Notes: generated by a model from the sequence alone, not told the origin. A DNA stretch of 64,000 bases from Planctomycetota bacterium (GCA_018242525.1 JAFEBS010000024.1:101090-165089), one strand, 5' to 3'. Shown: positions 35,914 through 46,223, numbered from the stretch's first letter. Numbers and translations are program-made.

Positions 35914-38013
35914 ATGTCCACGATCGCGTCCGAGGATCCGCTGCTGACTCCCGTACAATTTGTTCGGGGTGTGGGACCGGCGCGAGCGGATCTGCTGGCC
36001 AGGTTGAATCTGCTGACGGCAGGCGACCTGCTCTTCGACCTGCCCCGTGATGTCCTCGATCTGACACGAGTGGTCCCGGTGTTTGAATTGAAGCCCGACA
36101 CCGTTCAGACGGTGTTCGGCATTGTCGTCGATCGCGATGCCAAAGAGACCTCAAACGGCAAAACCATCACGGCCGTCCTGCTGCAATCGGATGGCGGTTT
36201 TGTCCGCGGAGTCTGGTTCAACCAACCGTACATGCTGCGCCGGTTTGAGCATGGTCAACGTGTCCTGTTTTCCGGCAAGCCGAAATTCAGCCAGCGGCGT
36301 TGGGAATTCTCACATCCCCACATTCAGTTCCTGGGTGACGATGAAGGGGACGTCACCGGCGGATTGCTGCCGCGCTACGGACTGACAGAAGGGCTTCGCC
36401 AGCACGAACTGCGCCGCGTGATGCGCAACGTCGTCGAAGATTATGTCCACTTGATTCCCGAGATGCTGCCGGAATCGTTCCGACAGCGGGCGCTGGTCCC
36501 CGAGATCAAGCAGGCTCTGACTCAGATCCATCTTCCGAAGTCGATGGAAGAATACGAAGGAGCCCGGCGGCGACTGCTGTTTGATGACTTGCTGGAGTTT
36601 CAGCTCGGATTGGCATTGCGGCGTCGCATGTGGCAGAAGACGCAGCGAGCCACCCCGTTGCCAAACTCCGCCAAGGTCGATGCCCGCATCCGGCGCCGCT
36701 TTTCTTTTCGATTTACGGCGGGACAGGATCACGCCGTCCAGGAAATCGTCGCCGATCTCGCCCGCGATCGGGCCATGCATCGGTTGCTGCAGGCTGATGT
36801 CGGTGCCGGCAAAACCGCCGTCGCCGTCTACGCCATGCTGGTCTCTATCGCCGCCGGCCACCAGGCGGTCTTGATGGCCCCCACCGAAGTCCTGGCCCAG
36901 CAACATTGGCAGACCATTGATACTCTGTTGCAGGAAAGCCGCGTCGAACGACGGATTCTCACAGGACAACTCACCGCCGCCAATCGGCGCGAGACTCTGG
37001 AGGGGATTGAGACCGGCAATGTCCAGATGGTGATCGGAACCCAGGCATTGATCCAGGCGAGTGTGAAGTTTCATTCGCTGGGCCTGGCGGTGATTGACGA
37101 ACAGCATAAGTTCGGGGTCATGCAACGTGCCAGGTTCTCGGAGGGGGGCATCTCCCCTCACGTCCTGGTCATGACCGCCACGCCGATCCCCCGCAGCCTG
37201 TGTCTGACTCAGTTCGGGGATCTGGATCTGACGGTGATCAACGAACTTCCGCCCGGCAGGCAACGGGTCGTCACCAGTCGTATTCATGGCCAGGCGGCCG
37301 CCCGCAAGGTCTGGGACTTCATTCGAGAACGGTTGCGCGAAGGTCGACAGGCGTATATCGTTTGCCCGCGTGTCGAAGAAGATGCCTCGCTGCCCGCTGG
37401 AGTCGAATCGACGGCCAGTGCCGAAGCGGTCTTCCGTGATGTTTCTGCCGGAATCCTGAAAGAATTCCGAGTGGGACTGGTGCATGGACAACAGTCCAGA
37501 GACGACCGTTCGACAGCGATGACCGCGTTCAGGAATGGCGACCTGGACGTGATCGTGGCAACGACCGTCATCGAAGTGGGGGTGGATGTGCCGAACGCCA
37601 CGATGATGATCGTTCATCAGGCCGAACGCTTCGGACTGTCGCAACTGCATCAGTTGCGGGGCCGCATTGGCCGTGGTCGTTTTCAGGGGTATTGCTTCCT
37701 GTTCAGCGAAGCAGAATCGTCGGAGGCCGTGGCACGGCTGTCCGCAATGGAATCCACGTCGGACGGCTTCCGCATTGCCGAAGTCGACTTCGAACTGCGC
37801 GGCCCGGGCGATGTCCTGGGGACCCGCCAGAGCGGTTCGCTGCCGCTACGACTGGCGGATCTTGTCCGGGACAAGGCACTCTTGGAAGAGGCCCGTGTCG
37901 CAGCCTTCAATCTGGTCGAATCGGGTGAGTTTGATCAGCCTGAATTCGCGATGCTCAAGATACGAGTGCTGGAGCGGTTTGCCAAATTGATGGACCTGCA
38001 GCAGACCGGATAG
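35914..38013 (+). CDS. recG: ATP-dependent DNA helicase RecG
   Basis: Branch-migration helicase that remodels stalled forks and Holliday junctions. 699 residues, the normal length. The N-terminal wedge OB domain (about 60-160) precedes the helicase: Walker A LLQADVGAGKT, DEQH (VIDEQHKFGVMQ), MTATPIPR, and ATTVIEVGVDVPNA, ending QLRGRIGRG, GYCF and GDVLGTRQSG. All are diagnostic of RecG. Confidence 0.95.
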   Translation: MSTIASEDPLLTPVQFVRGVGPARADLLARLNLLTAGDLLFDLPRDVLDLTRVVPVFELKPDTVQTVFGIVVDRDAKETSNGKTITAVLLQSDGGFVRGVWFNQPYMLRRFEHGQRVLFSGKPKFSQRRWEFSHPHIQFLGDDEGDVTGGLLPRYGLTEGLRQHELRRVMRNVVEDYVHLIPEMLPESFRQRALVPEIKQALTQIHLPKSMEEYEGARRRLLFDDLLEFQLGLALRRRMWQKTQRATPLPNSAKVDARIRRRFSFRFTAGQDHAVQEIVADLARDRAMHRLLQADVGAGKTAVAVYAMLVSIAAGHQAVLMAPTEVLAQQHWQTIDTLLQESRVERRILTGQLTAANRRETLEGIETGNVQMVIGTQALIQASVKFHSLGLAVIDEQHKFGVMQRARFSEGGISPHVLVMTATPIPRSLCLTQFGDLDLTVINELPPGRQRVVTSRIHGQAAARKVWDFIRERLREGRQAYIVCPRVEEDASLPAGVESTASAEAVFRDVSAGILKEFRVGLVHGQQSRDDRSTAMTAFRNGDLDVIVATTVIEVGVDVPNATMMIVHQAERFGLSQLHQLRGRIGRGRFQGYCFLFSEAESSEAVARLSAMESTSDGFRIAEVDFELRGPGDVLGTRQSGSLPLRLADLVRDKALLEEARVAAFNLVESGEFDQPEFAMLKIRVLERFAKLMDLQQTG

Positions 38014-38257
38014 CCAACTCTGGGATCTCGCGATTGACAATTCGGTAGTGTCCTGGCTTTGAGCGGTCGTCTTTGACGATTTCCACGACGGTGCCGATGA
38101 TCGATTATGGCATCCATTGATCACCGTCGAACCGTTTACTATAGGGTCGGGAAGAATAATAGGCGGAGGCCATGCAATCGTCTTTGAGTACTGGTCCATC
38201 ATCCTTCCGCTAATAGCGCCGTGCGGCTCACAAAGTACGCGCCATTGGATTGAAGTG

Positions 38258-40213
38258 CTACCGTTTCGCGGCGGACCCTTTCAAGTCCCAGGTTCGAATG
38301 GTCCAGTCATCACTGGCAGACACCAACTGGCTGCCATCCGGCGTGAAGCGAACCTGGGTCACTCCCAGTTTGTGCCCCCGCAGCGGTTGGGGCGGATCGT
38401 TGGCCTGCAAGTTCCAGATTCGCAGCGGGTTGGTGACTCGCGCATTTCGTTCCGGGCTGCAGAGTCCAATCGCCAACCGCCGCGCATCGGGTGAAAACGC
38501 GAGCGTTTCCACCGATGTCTGCCTGTTCTGCCATGACCGCAGCAGCTTTCGTTCGGGCCATTGGATCAGATCGATGTTTCCATTGTCGTCGCCCACAGCC
38601 AGTACGTCACCCGCCGGGGACCAGGCGACACTTCGCAGGTTCGATTTGCCGATCGAAAACGCCTGCGGAGCCCGCTCGGCGCGTGCGCCAAGGATTCGTA
38701 CGAGTCCCGTATCACACACTGTCGCCAGCAGATTTCCATCGGGGGAAAACTGCATGTCGTGAATCGGAGTTGGCGTCGCGACCGAAATGATGCGAGTCGG
38801 TTTGCCGGCTTTGATGTCCACGAACGAGACTTCGCCCGTTTCCGTGGCCAGAGCGGCGATCGCACCGTCCTGCGAGATTCGCGTCAGCTTCACGGGCGCA
38901 GTGTTCAGGATCGTGCCGGTGCGACCATCGGAAAGCCGCATCAAGTGGATTCCCGGGACTTCCTCCGTTCCAACGGTCAATAGCCCTTTTCCGCCGTGGG
39001 CGGCGGCCGATGCCGCGTCGACCTTCATCATTGGATTCGCCGCCACCAGTTTTCCTGTCCCCAGATCATGAACGGTCAGCGCCGGCGAGTCATCAAACGA
39101 CATGACCGCTTTGCCGTTCGCGGTCACTTCCAGCATTCGGATTGTCTGGTAGTGAGCGACGATCAGTTGCTTCTGCTCTCCTTCAAACAGATCAGGCATC
39201 AGATGTTCCTTCCAGACAGGAAATGTCTGGGGGCTCCAGATCAATGGGTTGGGGGAATTCCCAATCCGTTGCATCAGTTTGCGGGCGGCGGGGAAGTCTT
39301 TGGCAAAAATCGCCAGGCGAGCGAATGGGTCCAGGTGTTCGCGTGACTTGGGAAAAAGCGTTTCCAGGTCGATCAACCCCTGTCTTAGACGCAGCCAGTC
39401 AAGCTGATGGGAGTAGAAGGCAAACTCCCATTCGAATTCTTCAACCAGGATCCCAATGACCGCATAATGGAATTGCCCGCAGGATTTTGCCGTTCGTTTC
39501 ACGACATCGTCGGCGAAGTTCTCCAAGTCACCTGGTGCTCCGACCGAACGGGGCATCAGGCTGTAGGCCATGGCTGACACGACTTCCCGGTTCAGGGGAT
39601 CGATCTGATGCATGGCGTGGACCAGTGCCGGATCCGGCTTGCGCCCCAGGATCCGGCTCTGGTCGATTCGCAGCCGGAACACGCCCACGTCCTTTCTGGG
39701 GGAAGCCCGTTCCACTTCATCCAGCAACTCGGACGCGCGATTACAGCGGGCATCCAGCTTCTCCAGGATCGTCTCATCGGTATCGTTCGCTGAGGGATTG
39801 GAACGGGTGAACGCCGCGTACTCGGTCCAGAGATGTGACAGGACCGTCCGTCCCGCGATCGTGTTGGGAATCTGTTTGAGCCAGGCTTCGACGAGTACGA
39901 TGCGCGCCTGGAAATCCGATTCCCGGGTGGAACCGTGCGGGAACTCGCCGAAGCATGCGTAAAAGCGCCAAAGACGACTGCGGCCATCGCGGTACTTGGC
40001 GTTTGTCTTCTGTAAGTCCGTCGCGATTGCTTCCAGCCTGGAAAAATCCCGGTCGACCAACAGTTTCTTCCAAGCCGATTCGTCCCGCGCGCGGGCCTGG
40101 TCGAACGGGGTGTCAGACACATCTTCCACCAGCAGATCAACCGCCTGAGCAGTTCTCCCCAGGGGGGACCACACGATCAACGCAGCGACGAACGCGAACA
40201 GGAATCGAGACAT
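38258..40213 (-). CDS. Secreted DUF4034/WD40-repeat protein
   Basis: 651 residues from ATG 40213, which opens a signal peptide (MSRFLFAFVAALIVWSPLGRTAQA); the frame upstream to 40324 has no family sequence. Residues about 40-300 resemble DUF4034, a helical module (SAWKKLLVDRDFSRLEAIA; RFYACFGEFPHGS). Residues about 345-645 form a WD40 beta-propeller, with at least five or six blades showing endings such as HDMQFSPDGNLLATVCDTG, VAWSPAGDVLAVGDDNG and VRFTPDGSQLVSASDDWTIRTWDL. An extracytoplasmic scaffold is likely. No linked kinase or protease partner is present. Confidence 0.8.
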   Translation of the reverse strand: MSRFLFAFVAALIVWSPLGRTAQAVDLLVEDVSDTPFDQARARDESAWKKLLVDRDFSRLEAIATDLQKTNAKYRDGRSRLWRFYACFGEFPHGSTRESDFQARIVLVEAWLKQIPNTIAGRTVLSHLWTEYAAFTRSNPSANDTDETILEKLDARCNRASELLDEVERASPRKDVGVFRLRIDQSRILGRKPDPALVHAMHQIDPLNREVVSAMAYSLMPRSVGAPGDLENFADDVVKRTAKSCGQFHYAVIGILVEEFEWEFAFYSHQLDWLRLRQGLIDLETLFPKSREHLDPFARLAIFAKDFPAARKLMQRIGNSPNPLIWSPQTFPVWKEHLMPDLFEGEQKQLIVAHYQTIRMLEVTANGKAVMSFDDSPALTVHDLGTGKLVAANPMMKVDAASAAAHGGKGLLTVGTEEVPGIHLMRLSDGRTGTILNTAPVKLTRISQDGAIAALATETGEVSFVDIKAGKPTRIISVATPTPIHDMQFSPDGNLLATVCDTGLVRILGARAERAPQAFSIGKSNLRSVAWSPAGDVLAVGDDNGNIDLIQWPERKLLRSWQNRQTSVETLAFSPDARRLAIGLCSPERNARVTNPLRIWNLQANDPPQPLRGHKLGVTQVRFTPDGSQLVSASDDWTIRTWDLKGSAAKR

Positions 40214-40420
40214 GCGGTGGCCTCCAATGCCGGTGCCCTGCGGATGGGCTGACCCGCAGTCCTCACACACCCTGCACCGGCAATGTACCCCGGAAAGCCG
40301 GACGACGGAACCGAATTCCGTCAAACCGAGTCAGACCGACGTCTGAGCGAAAGACGTTTTCACCGGGCGCACCGACGAATCCGGCACTCCCTCGCCGGAC
40401 CGCCGCGCCGTTGACGACAT

Positions 40421-41119
40421 TCACGCCTCGGCTGTCTCACCCGTGAACCGGTAGCCGATGCCGCGGACAGTTTCAATCAATGTTTCGTGCTCGCCCAGCT
40501 TTTGGCGCAGCGAGCGGACATGGACATCGATTGTCCGTTCCAGGGCGTTGGCGTCTTCGCCGCGGCAGCGATCCATCAGTTCGTTGCGACTGAACGGGCG
40601 ACCGGGGGCTCGGGCAAGCGTCCAGAGCAGGCGAAATTCTGTCGGAGTCAGATCCAGTTCGGCTCCCGCCGCCTTGGCACTGTGATGCACGCGATCAATC
40701 TCGATCGCCCCCACGGCCACGACGTCCTTGGCCTGTTCGGAAGCAGGCGTGCGGCGCAATAGTGCCTTGATGCGATGGATCAACGGTTTGATCTTGAACG
40801 GCTTGGTGACGTAGTCGTCTGCGCCCATGTTGAAGCCGACGATTTCGTCGACTTCCTCGCTGCGCGCCGTCAGCATCAGGATCCGGGTCGACTGAGTCCG
40901 TGGATCGCTGCGGATCTGGCGGCAGACTTCCAATCCGTCAATCACCGGCAGCATCAGATCAAGGATCACCAGATCCGGCTGCAGACTTTGAACCCGGTGC
41001 AGGCCGTCGTGGCCGTCAGAGGCGACGACAACGTCGAAACCCTCCTTCTCCAAGTTGTACGTCAGGACCTCCTGCAGAGATCGCTCATCTTCGATAATCA
41101 ACAGCTTCGGCTTCGTCAT
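40421..41119 (-). CDS. phoB: Phosphate regulon response regulator
   Basis: OmpR-family regulator, 232 residues. Receiver domain 1-120 with the phosphoacceptor aspartate in LVILDLMLPVIDGLEVC (D53 region), and a C-terminal winged-helix DNA-binding domain from about 130 (LDLTPTEFRLLWTLARAPGRPFSRNELM; RTIDVHVRSLRQKLG). Its place at the end of the phoR-pst-phoU run identifies it as PhoB rather than another OmpR-type regulator. Confidence 0.92.
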   Translation of the reverse strand: MTKPKLLIIEDERSLQEVLTYNLEKEGFDVVVASDGHDGLHRVQSLQPDLVILDLMLPVIDGLEVCRQIRSDPRTQSTRILMLTARSEEVDEIVGFNMGADDYVTKPFKIKPLIHRIKALLRRTPASEQAKDVVAVGAIEIDRVHHSAKAAGAELDLTPTEFRLLWTLARAPGRPFSRNELMDRCRGEDANALERTIDVHVRSLRQKLGEHETLIETVRGIGYRFTGETAEA

Positions 41120-41253
41120 AAAGTCAGCTCAATAAGGGATGCTGGAACGTCACGAACAGCGATCAGAACAGCGATCCCGCAAGGCTCGTTGGCAGACGCC
41201 TTGAGGACGGATGGTTGTGGCGGACGCCTTCGCCCGCCTGTCAAAATGCTCGA

Positions 41254-41955
41254 TCAAGGAGTTGCAACGGTACCGGTGGTACGACTGGCCGGCTGGTCTC
41301 CGCGGTTGCGGTGCCGGACGATCTCCCCCTGGACCAGGTAAATCACATCTTCGGCAATATTCGTGGCATGGTCGGCGATGCGTTCAATCTGACGCGACGC
41401 CGAGAACAGGTGCATGGCGGGGTCCACCAGATCAGACCGCCGTTTCATGAGATCAATCAATTCGGCAATGATGTCGCGATTCAACTTGTCGATGGCCTCG
41501 TCCTGCAGGCAGACTTCGCGGGCCATTCGGATGTCCAGATGAACATACGCGTCGATGCTGCGGTGTAACATATCCAGCGCCTGGCGTGACATATCCTTCA
41601 GGTCGTCGGGGACCGTGATTTCGGGTGACCGAACAATCCCGCAGGCACGCTCGGCGATACTCACACCCAGGTCGGCGACGCGTTCCAGTTCCGCACCGAT
41701 CTTGAGTACAGTTGTAATCCGGCGCAGATCGATCGCCACAGGTTGATGCAGCGCCAGCAGCTTCAGGCATTCTTCTTCAATTTCGACATCCATCCGGTCA
41801 ATCTCGTCGTCCAGGCGAATGATGCTGATGGCTCGATCATAGTCCGGCTTGTGCAGTGCCTCGACGGCAGCGTGGATCATCTCTTCCACCCGGCCGCACA
41901 TGGTCAGCACGGTTCGATGCAGATGATCCAGGTCACGAATCAGGTGAATTGACAT
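41254..41955 (-). CDS. phoU: Phosphate signalling protein PhoU
   Basis: Cytosolic all-helical protein linking the Pst transporter to PhoR and repressing the regulon when phosphate is ample. 233 residues with two three-helix bundles. The two metal-binding motifs ExxxD are represented by DDEIDRMDVEIEEECL near 46-61 and by the late SRQIERIADHATNIAEDVIYL near 190-210. Located between pstB and phoB, as in many bacteria. Confidence 0.94.
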   Translation of the reverse strand: MSIHLIRDLDHLHRTVLTMCGRVEEMIHAAVEALHKPDYDRAISIIRLDDEIDRMDVEIEEECLKLLALHQPVAIDLRRITTVLKIGAELERVADLGVSIAERACGIVRSPEITVPDDLKDMSRQALDMLHRSIDAYVHLDIRMAREVCLQDEAIDKLNRDIIAELIDLMKRRSDLVDPAMHLFSASRQIERIADHATNIAEDVIYLVQGEIVRHRNRGDQPASRTTGTVATP

Positions 41956-42028
41956 ACCACGATCCCTTGAAAACTGTTCTCAACCGGTCGTTGACAATCC
42001 CTGCGCTCTGCGAGCGGCAGCGGGTGAA

Positions 42029-42868
42029 TCAACCAAATCGACCGGTGATATAGTCTTCCGTTTCCTTTTGTGTCGGGTTGGTAAACAGTTGCTTGGTCTG
42101 CCCGACTTCCACCAGTCGTCCCTGGCAGAAGAAGGCGGTGATTTCGCTGATGCGGGCCGCCTGTTGCATATTATGGGTGACAATGACGATTGTGTAGTTC
42201 TGTTTCAGCTCGAAAATCAGGTCTTCGATGCGCGCCGTGGACGCCGGGTCCAAAGCCGAGGCCGGTTCGTCCATCAGCAGGATTTCGGGACTGGTCGCCA
42301 GGGCGCGGGCGATACACAGACGCTGCTGCTGTCCCCCCGACAGGGCCATGGCGGATTCACGCATCCGGTCCTTCACTTCGTTCCAGAGCGCGGCCTGCTG
42401 CAGTGATTTTTCGACGATTTCGGTCAGTTGCGCGCGATTCGTCAGTCCGGCAATCCGGGGGCCGAACGAAACATTGTCGAAGATCGACTTGGGGAAGGGG
42501 GTCGACTTCTGAAAAACCATCCCGACCCGCTTGCGCAACGACACGACGTCGACATCCTTGGCATAGATGTCTTCTCCGTCGACCTTGACGGATCCGGTGA
42601 CTCGTGTTCCTTCGATGATGTCATTCATCCGATTCAGCGAACGCAAATAGGTACTCTTGCCGCAACCCGACGGGCCAATCAACGCGGTGACGGCACATTC
42701 ATTGATCTTCAGCGAGATGTCACGCAGAGCCTGATGCGTCCCGTAGAAGAAACCCATTTGCGAGGTTTCAATCTTCGGCGATCGAACGGAAGCCCCGCCC
42801 CCGGCGACATCCGTGGTGGTGCCGGTCGGCGGGTCGACGAACTGAGTAAACGCTTTCACGAGTGCCAT
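42029..42868 (-). CDS. pstB: Phosphate ABC transporter ATPase
   Basis: 279 residues with a 35-residue leader. Walker A IGPSGCGKST, the PstB-specific LRSLNRMNDIIEGTRVTG, Q-loop VGMVFQKSTPFPKSIFDNV, signature ALSGGQQQRLCIARAL, Walker B ILLMDEPASALDP and switch VTHNMQQA. This set is diagnostic of PstB. 74 bases upstream of phoU and 49 after pstA. Confidence 0.96.
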   Translation of the reverse strand: MALVKAFTQFVDPPTGTTTDVAGGGASVRSPKIETSQMGFFYGTHQALRDISLKINECAVTALIGPSGCGKSTYLRSLNRMNDIIEGTRVTGSVKVDGEDIYAKDVDVVSLRKRVGMVFQKSTPFPKSIFDNVSFGPRIAGLTNRAQLTEIVEKSLQQAALWNEVKDRMRESAMALSGGQQQRLCIARALATSPEILLMDEPASALDPASTARIEDLIFELKQNYTIVIVTHNMQQAARISEITAFFCQGRLVEVGQTKQLFTNPTQKETEDYITGRFG

Positions 42869-42917
42869 GATTGGTATCGATCAGGAAAACCGGATGAACT
42901 GAAAATCGAATCCGCTG

Positions 42918-43916
42918 CTACCATCGAATCTTTTTCTGAAACCTTTGCCGAATGAAGATTGCCGCACCATTCAGTAACATTAACACGACCAGCAGGACCA
43001 CGATCCCCGCAGCCGCCACATGCTCAAAGACCGGCTTGGGGTCATTGATCCAACCATAGATCTGCAACGGAATCGCCGTGAACTGGTCAAACGGTGCCTG
43101 GAGCATCTTGCTCGGGTTCTGGATGGCATCACCCACGCTTTCGATCCGCCCCGGGGCAAAGCTCAGTTGCGCGGCCGCTCCCAGCACCGCCAGCGGAGCG
43201 GTTTCTCCGATCGCTCGTGACAAGGACAGGATCACGCCCGTCAAGATCCCCGGCAGGGCCGCTGGCAACACCTGGTGACGGACGGTCTGCCACTTGGTGG
43301 CCCCCAACGCCAGCGACGCATGGCGGAGTGATGCCGGCACAGACCGAAGCGCTTCCTGAGCCGAAATAATCACGACTGGCAGGCTGAGCAATGTCAGGGT
43401 GCAGGCTCCGGATAACACGATCCTTCCCAACGGCAGAAAGAAACGAATTTCCGTGAACCACAAATCCAGGATGAATTCCTCGGGCCGATCCCGCAGTCCA
43501 AACATCCGCACAAAAACGGTAAATCCCAGGATGCCGTAGACGATCGACGGGACACCGGCCAGGTTGGAGATATTCAGTTGAATAAACTTCGTCATCCGGG
43601 TGGGCTTGGCATATTCCTCCAGATAGACCGCCGCGCCGACTCCCAGGGGGACAGACATGATCGCCGTCAACAGGATCAGCCACAGGCTGCCCATCAGGCC
43701 CGCCATGATCCCCGCTTCGCGAGGCTCATAGGAATTGCTGCGAACCAGGAAACCCCAATCCAGCCAGCCAATAGCCTGTCGACCAATGGAAAACAGCAGC
43801 ACCGCCAGGATGCCCAGCGATAGGAACGTCGTCAGGCGACACGCCCATTCAAACATCAGTCCGAGGAAGTGTCTCCAGACCAGTCGACGTTCGTAATCGG
43901 GTCCGTGCAGGCTCAT
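42918..43916 (-). CDS. pstA: Phosphate ABC transporter permease PstA
   Basis: 332 residues with six main membrane segments and the BPD_transp_1 domain: AVYLEEYAKPT, then LAGVPSIVYGILG, and the EAA loop LRHASLALGATKWQTVRHQVLP facing PstB. An N-terminal extension of about 25 residues precedes the first helix. Its ATG overlaps the pstC stop (ATGA, 43913-43916). Confidence 0.94.
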   Translation of the reverse strand: MSLHGPDYERRLVWRHFLGLMFEWACRLTTFLSLGILAVLLFSIGRQAIGWLDWGFLVRSNSYEPREAGIMAGLMGSLWLILLTAIMSVPLGVGAAVYLEEYAKPTRMTKFIQLNISNLAGVPSIVYGILGFTVFVRMFGLRDRPEEFILDLWFTEIRFFLPLGRIVLSGACTLTLLSLPVVIISAQEALRSVPASLRHASLALGATKWQTVRHQVLPAALPGILTGVILSLSRAIGETAPLAVLGAAAQLSFAPGRIESVGDAIQNPSKMLQAPFDQFTAIPLQIYGWINDPKPVFEHVAAAGIVVLLVVLMLLNGAAIFIRQRFQKKIRW

Positions 43917-44932
43917 TGGTAGACCTCACGGTATCGATTCAGAATGATTTGCGAGACCAGATTCATCGACAGAGTCATCAGGAACAGGACCAGAGCGACC
44001 GCGTACAGGCTTTTCTCCAAGGTCGAACCGGCCACCACTTCACCCTGCATGACATTGACGATAAACGCGGTCATTGTCTGAATCGACGCGAATGGATTCA
44101 GTGTCAGGTTGGGAGAGTTCCCCGCACAGATGGCGACTGCCATGGTTTCACCGATGCTGCGGGACAGGGCCAACAAAAATGACGCCAGAACTCCGGACAG
44201 GGCCGAAGGGACTACAATTCGTGCGCTCACATCAAACTTCGTGGCCCCCAGCGCATAGCCCGATTCACGCAGGCTGCTGGGAACCGCCCGCAAGACATCC
44301 TCTGACAGCGATGCCACCATCGGAATGATCATGATCCCCACCACGATTCCTCCGCACAGCGCATTGAATCCGTAAATTGAAAACCCCATTTGCTTGAAAA
44401 ACGGGATCAGCACGTAGGGAGTCAGGAACCGCAGTCCAAAATAGCCATACACGACAGTCGGCACCCCGGCCAGCAACTCCAGCAGTGGCTTGCAGATCGA
44501 TCGTGCCCGTGGCGTCGCGTATTCACTCAGGTAGACGGCGATCATCAAGCCCGCCGGCAGCCCGATCAGTCCCGAGATCCCCGTGATCAGCAAGGTCCCG
44601 CAGACCAGCGGAGCGATCCCGAAATGTTGCTGGGCTTCGGCAAACTGCGGCGTCCAGGTTGTACCGAAGAAGAACTCGCGCCAACTGACATCCTGAAAGA
44701 ACGCCGTCTGTGGCGGGATCCCGACCAGTGATTCCGTCACCAGCACGAAGATGATTGCCAGGGTCGTCGCAACCGACAACAGGGCGCAACCGAACAACAG
44801 GCAACGAATAACCTCTTCCCGCAACCTCTGCCACGAAAACGTTCGTTGCAGCGAGATTGGTTTGTTGTCGCGTCGCGATGGACCGGCGCTGGACACTGAG
44901 CAAAGCCCAAAAGTGAACGAATCAATCCTCAC
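43913..44932 (-). CDS. pstC: Phosphate ABC transporter permease PstC
   Basis: Partner permease of PstA. Membrane segments with AVYLSEYATPRARSICKPLLE, LAGVPTVVYGYFG and the EAA loop LRESGYALGATKFDVSARIVVPSA near the C terminus. No ATG exists near the N terminus, so the start is a GTG; 44932 and 44896 are candidates, while the longest frame, GTG 44992, would overlap the end of pstS by 32 bases. I list 44932 as a compromise; the choice is uncertain. About 339 residues. Confidence 0.9.
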   Translation of the reverse strand: MRIDSFTFGLCSVSSAGPSRRDNKPISLQRTFSWQRLREEVIRCLLFGCALLSVATTLAIIFVLVTESLVGIPPQTAFFQDVSWREFFFGTTWTPQFAEAQQHFGIAPLVCGTLLITGISGLIGLPAGLMIAVYLSEYATPRARSICKPLLELLAGVPTVVYGYFGLRFLTPYVLIPFFKQMGFSIYGFNALCGGIVVGIMIIPMVASLSEDVLRAVPSSLRESGYALGATKFDVSARIVVPSALSGVLASFLLALSRSIGETMAVAICAGNSPNLTLNPFASIQTMTAFIVNVMQGEVVAGSTLEKSLYAVALVLFLMTLSMNLVSQIILNRYREVYQ

Positions 44933-44960
44933 CCGGCGGGTGAACTTCGGTAGTCCTGGC

Positions 44961-46031
44961 TTACTTGGCGGAAGCTGCGTCTGTCGATCCACCGTCCGTC
45001 GGCTTCAGGGCCGCATCCAGCCGTTTGATCATTTCCAGACGTTTTTCTTCGGGCATCCGGACAAATCCCCGCTTTGCAACCAGCGGCTGTGACGCTTCGG
45101 AAATGTGGAACTTCACAAATTCGACGATCTCTGAACGCTTGAGAGCTTCCATGTTCACGTAAATGAACAACGGACGAGCCAGCGGCTGATATTCGCCGCT
45201 CAGAATTGTTTCCACCGTTGGTTCGACGGCTGGAGCCGGATTGTCGGCCTCGAGCGATGGCGAAATCTTGATGACCTTCACCACGTCTTTGTTTTCAACA
45301 CAGTAGCCGAAGGGAATATACGCCAGAGCATTTTCGTCGTTGGCAACACCCTGGATCAGCACGTTGTCATCCGAGGCGGCGGTGTAATCGGTGCGGCTGG
45401 TCTTCTTTTTACCCACCACAACTTCTGTAAAGTACTCAAACGTTCCGGAATCCGTGTCAGCTCCGAAGAATGCAATCTTCTTGTCCGGCCATTTGGAATC
45501 GACGTCGTTCCACTTCTGGACCGTACTTTCCGGAGTCCACATCTTGCGTAATTGACCGATCGTCAACTCGGTGCACCAGTCATTCTTGGGATGAACAGCC
45601 ACCGACAGGCCGTCAATGGCGACCTCCAACTCCAGCCATTCAATCCCTTTTTCCTTGAGCTCCGCTTTTTCCTTGTCATCGATGGGGCGTGAAGCATTCC
45701 AGATGTCGGATTGACGCAGGACAAACTTCTTATACCCCCCCCCAGTTCCAGAGCGGCCCACGCTGACTTTGTGCTTCGAAATCTTTTCGAATTCGTTCGC
45801 CACGGCCTGTGAAATCAGGAAGACGGTGCTGGAACCCTCGACGTTGATTGTGGTGGCCACCGTATTTTCCGCGGGCGTTGTCCCGGCAGTCGTCCCGGTA
45901 CCAGCCGCGGTGTTTCCACTCGGCGGATTCGCTGGCCGACATCCATTCAATCCTGCGAAGAGGGCCAACATCGTAAGAACAGTCAGGGCGAGTCCGCGAG
46001 ACCCGTCCACCGTCAACCTGCCGAAAATCAT
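44961..46031 (-). CDS. pstS: Phosphate-binding lipoprotein PstS
   Basis: 356 residues. The signal ends in a lipobox (GLNGC near residue 31), so it is membrane-anchored. The mature part has the phosphate-site elements INVEGSSTVFLISQA and SVGRSGTGGGYKKF, then FGADTDSGTFEYFTEV, typical of PstS. It is the first gene of the pst run after phoR; a candidate PhoB site lies about 105 bases upstream. Confidence 0.94.
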   Translation of the reverse strand: MIFGRLTVDGSRGLALTVLTMLALFAGLNGCRPANPPSGNTAAGTGTTAGTTPAENTVATTINVEGSSTVFLISQAVANEFEKISKHKVSVGRSGTGGGYKKFVLRQSDIWNASRPIDDKEKAELKEKGIEWLELEVAIDGLSVAVHPKNDWCTELTIGQLRKMWTPESTVQKWNDVDSKWPDKKIAFFGADTDSGTFEYFTEVVVGKKKTSRTDYTAASDDNVLIQGVANDENALAYIPFGYCVENKDVVKVIKISPSLEADNPAPAVEPTVETILSGEYQPLARPLFIYVNMEALKRSEIVEFVKFHISEASQPLVAKRGFVRMPEEKRLEMIKRLDAALKPTDGGSTDAASAK

Positions 46032-46134
46032 TCCGAATTCTCCAAATTTGTCAAAAAGCCGTACCGCTCATTTTGGTCGAGGGGATTTGAGTGGGCAGCT
46101 TAGAACGCAAATGCGTAGTTTGCGACGAAGCGTC

Positions 46135-46152
46135 TGTTAAGATTTGATGAAT
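46135..46152 (-). promoter_or_regulatory. Candidate PhoB box upstream of pstS
   Basis: Read on the minus strand, ATTCATC-AAAT-CTTAACA has two seven-base half-sites in direct orientation with an 11-base period, the spacing of PhoB/PhoP boxes. The bases match the E. coli consensus only partly. It lies in the 192-base gap between phoR and pstS at a suitable distance from pstS. Confidence 0.3.
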
Positions 46153-46223
46153 ATTAAGGAATCGAGTCCGCCGATCTGTCTTGGATGACGGCTAACTGCG
46201 GGGTCATTCAAACGCGTGCGGCT

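Noticed and set aside
36310..37650. A 446-codon minus-strand frame opposite recG
   Set aside because: Antisense shadow of a well-conserved helicase gene.
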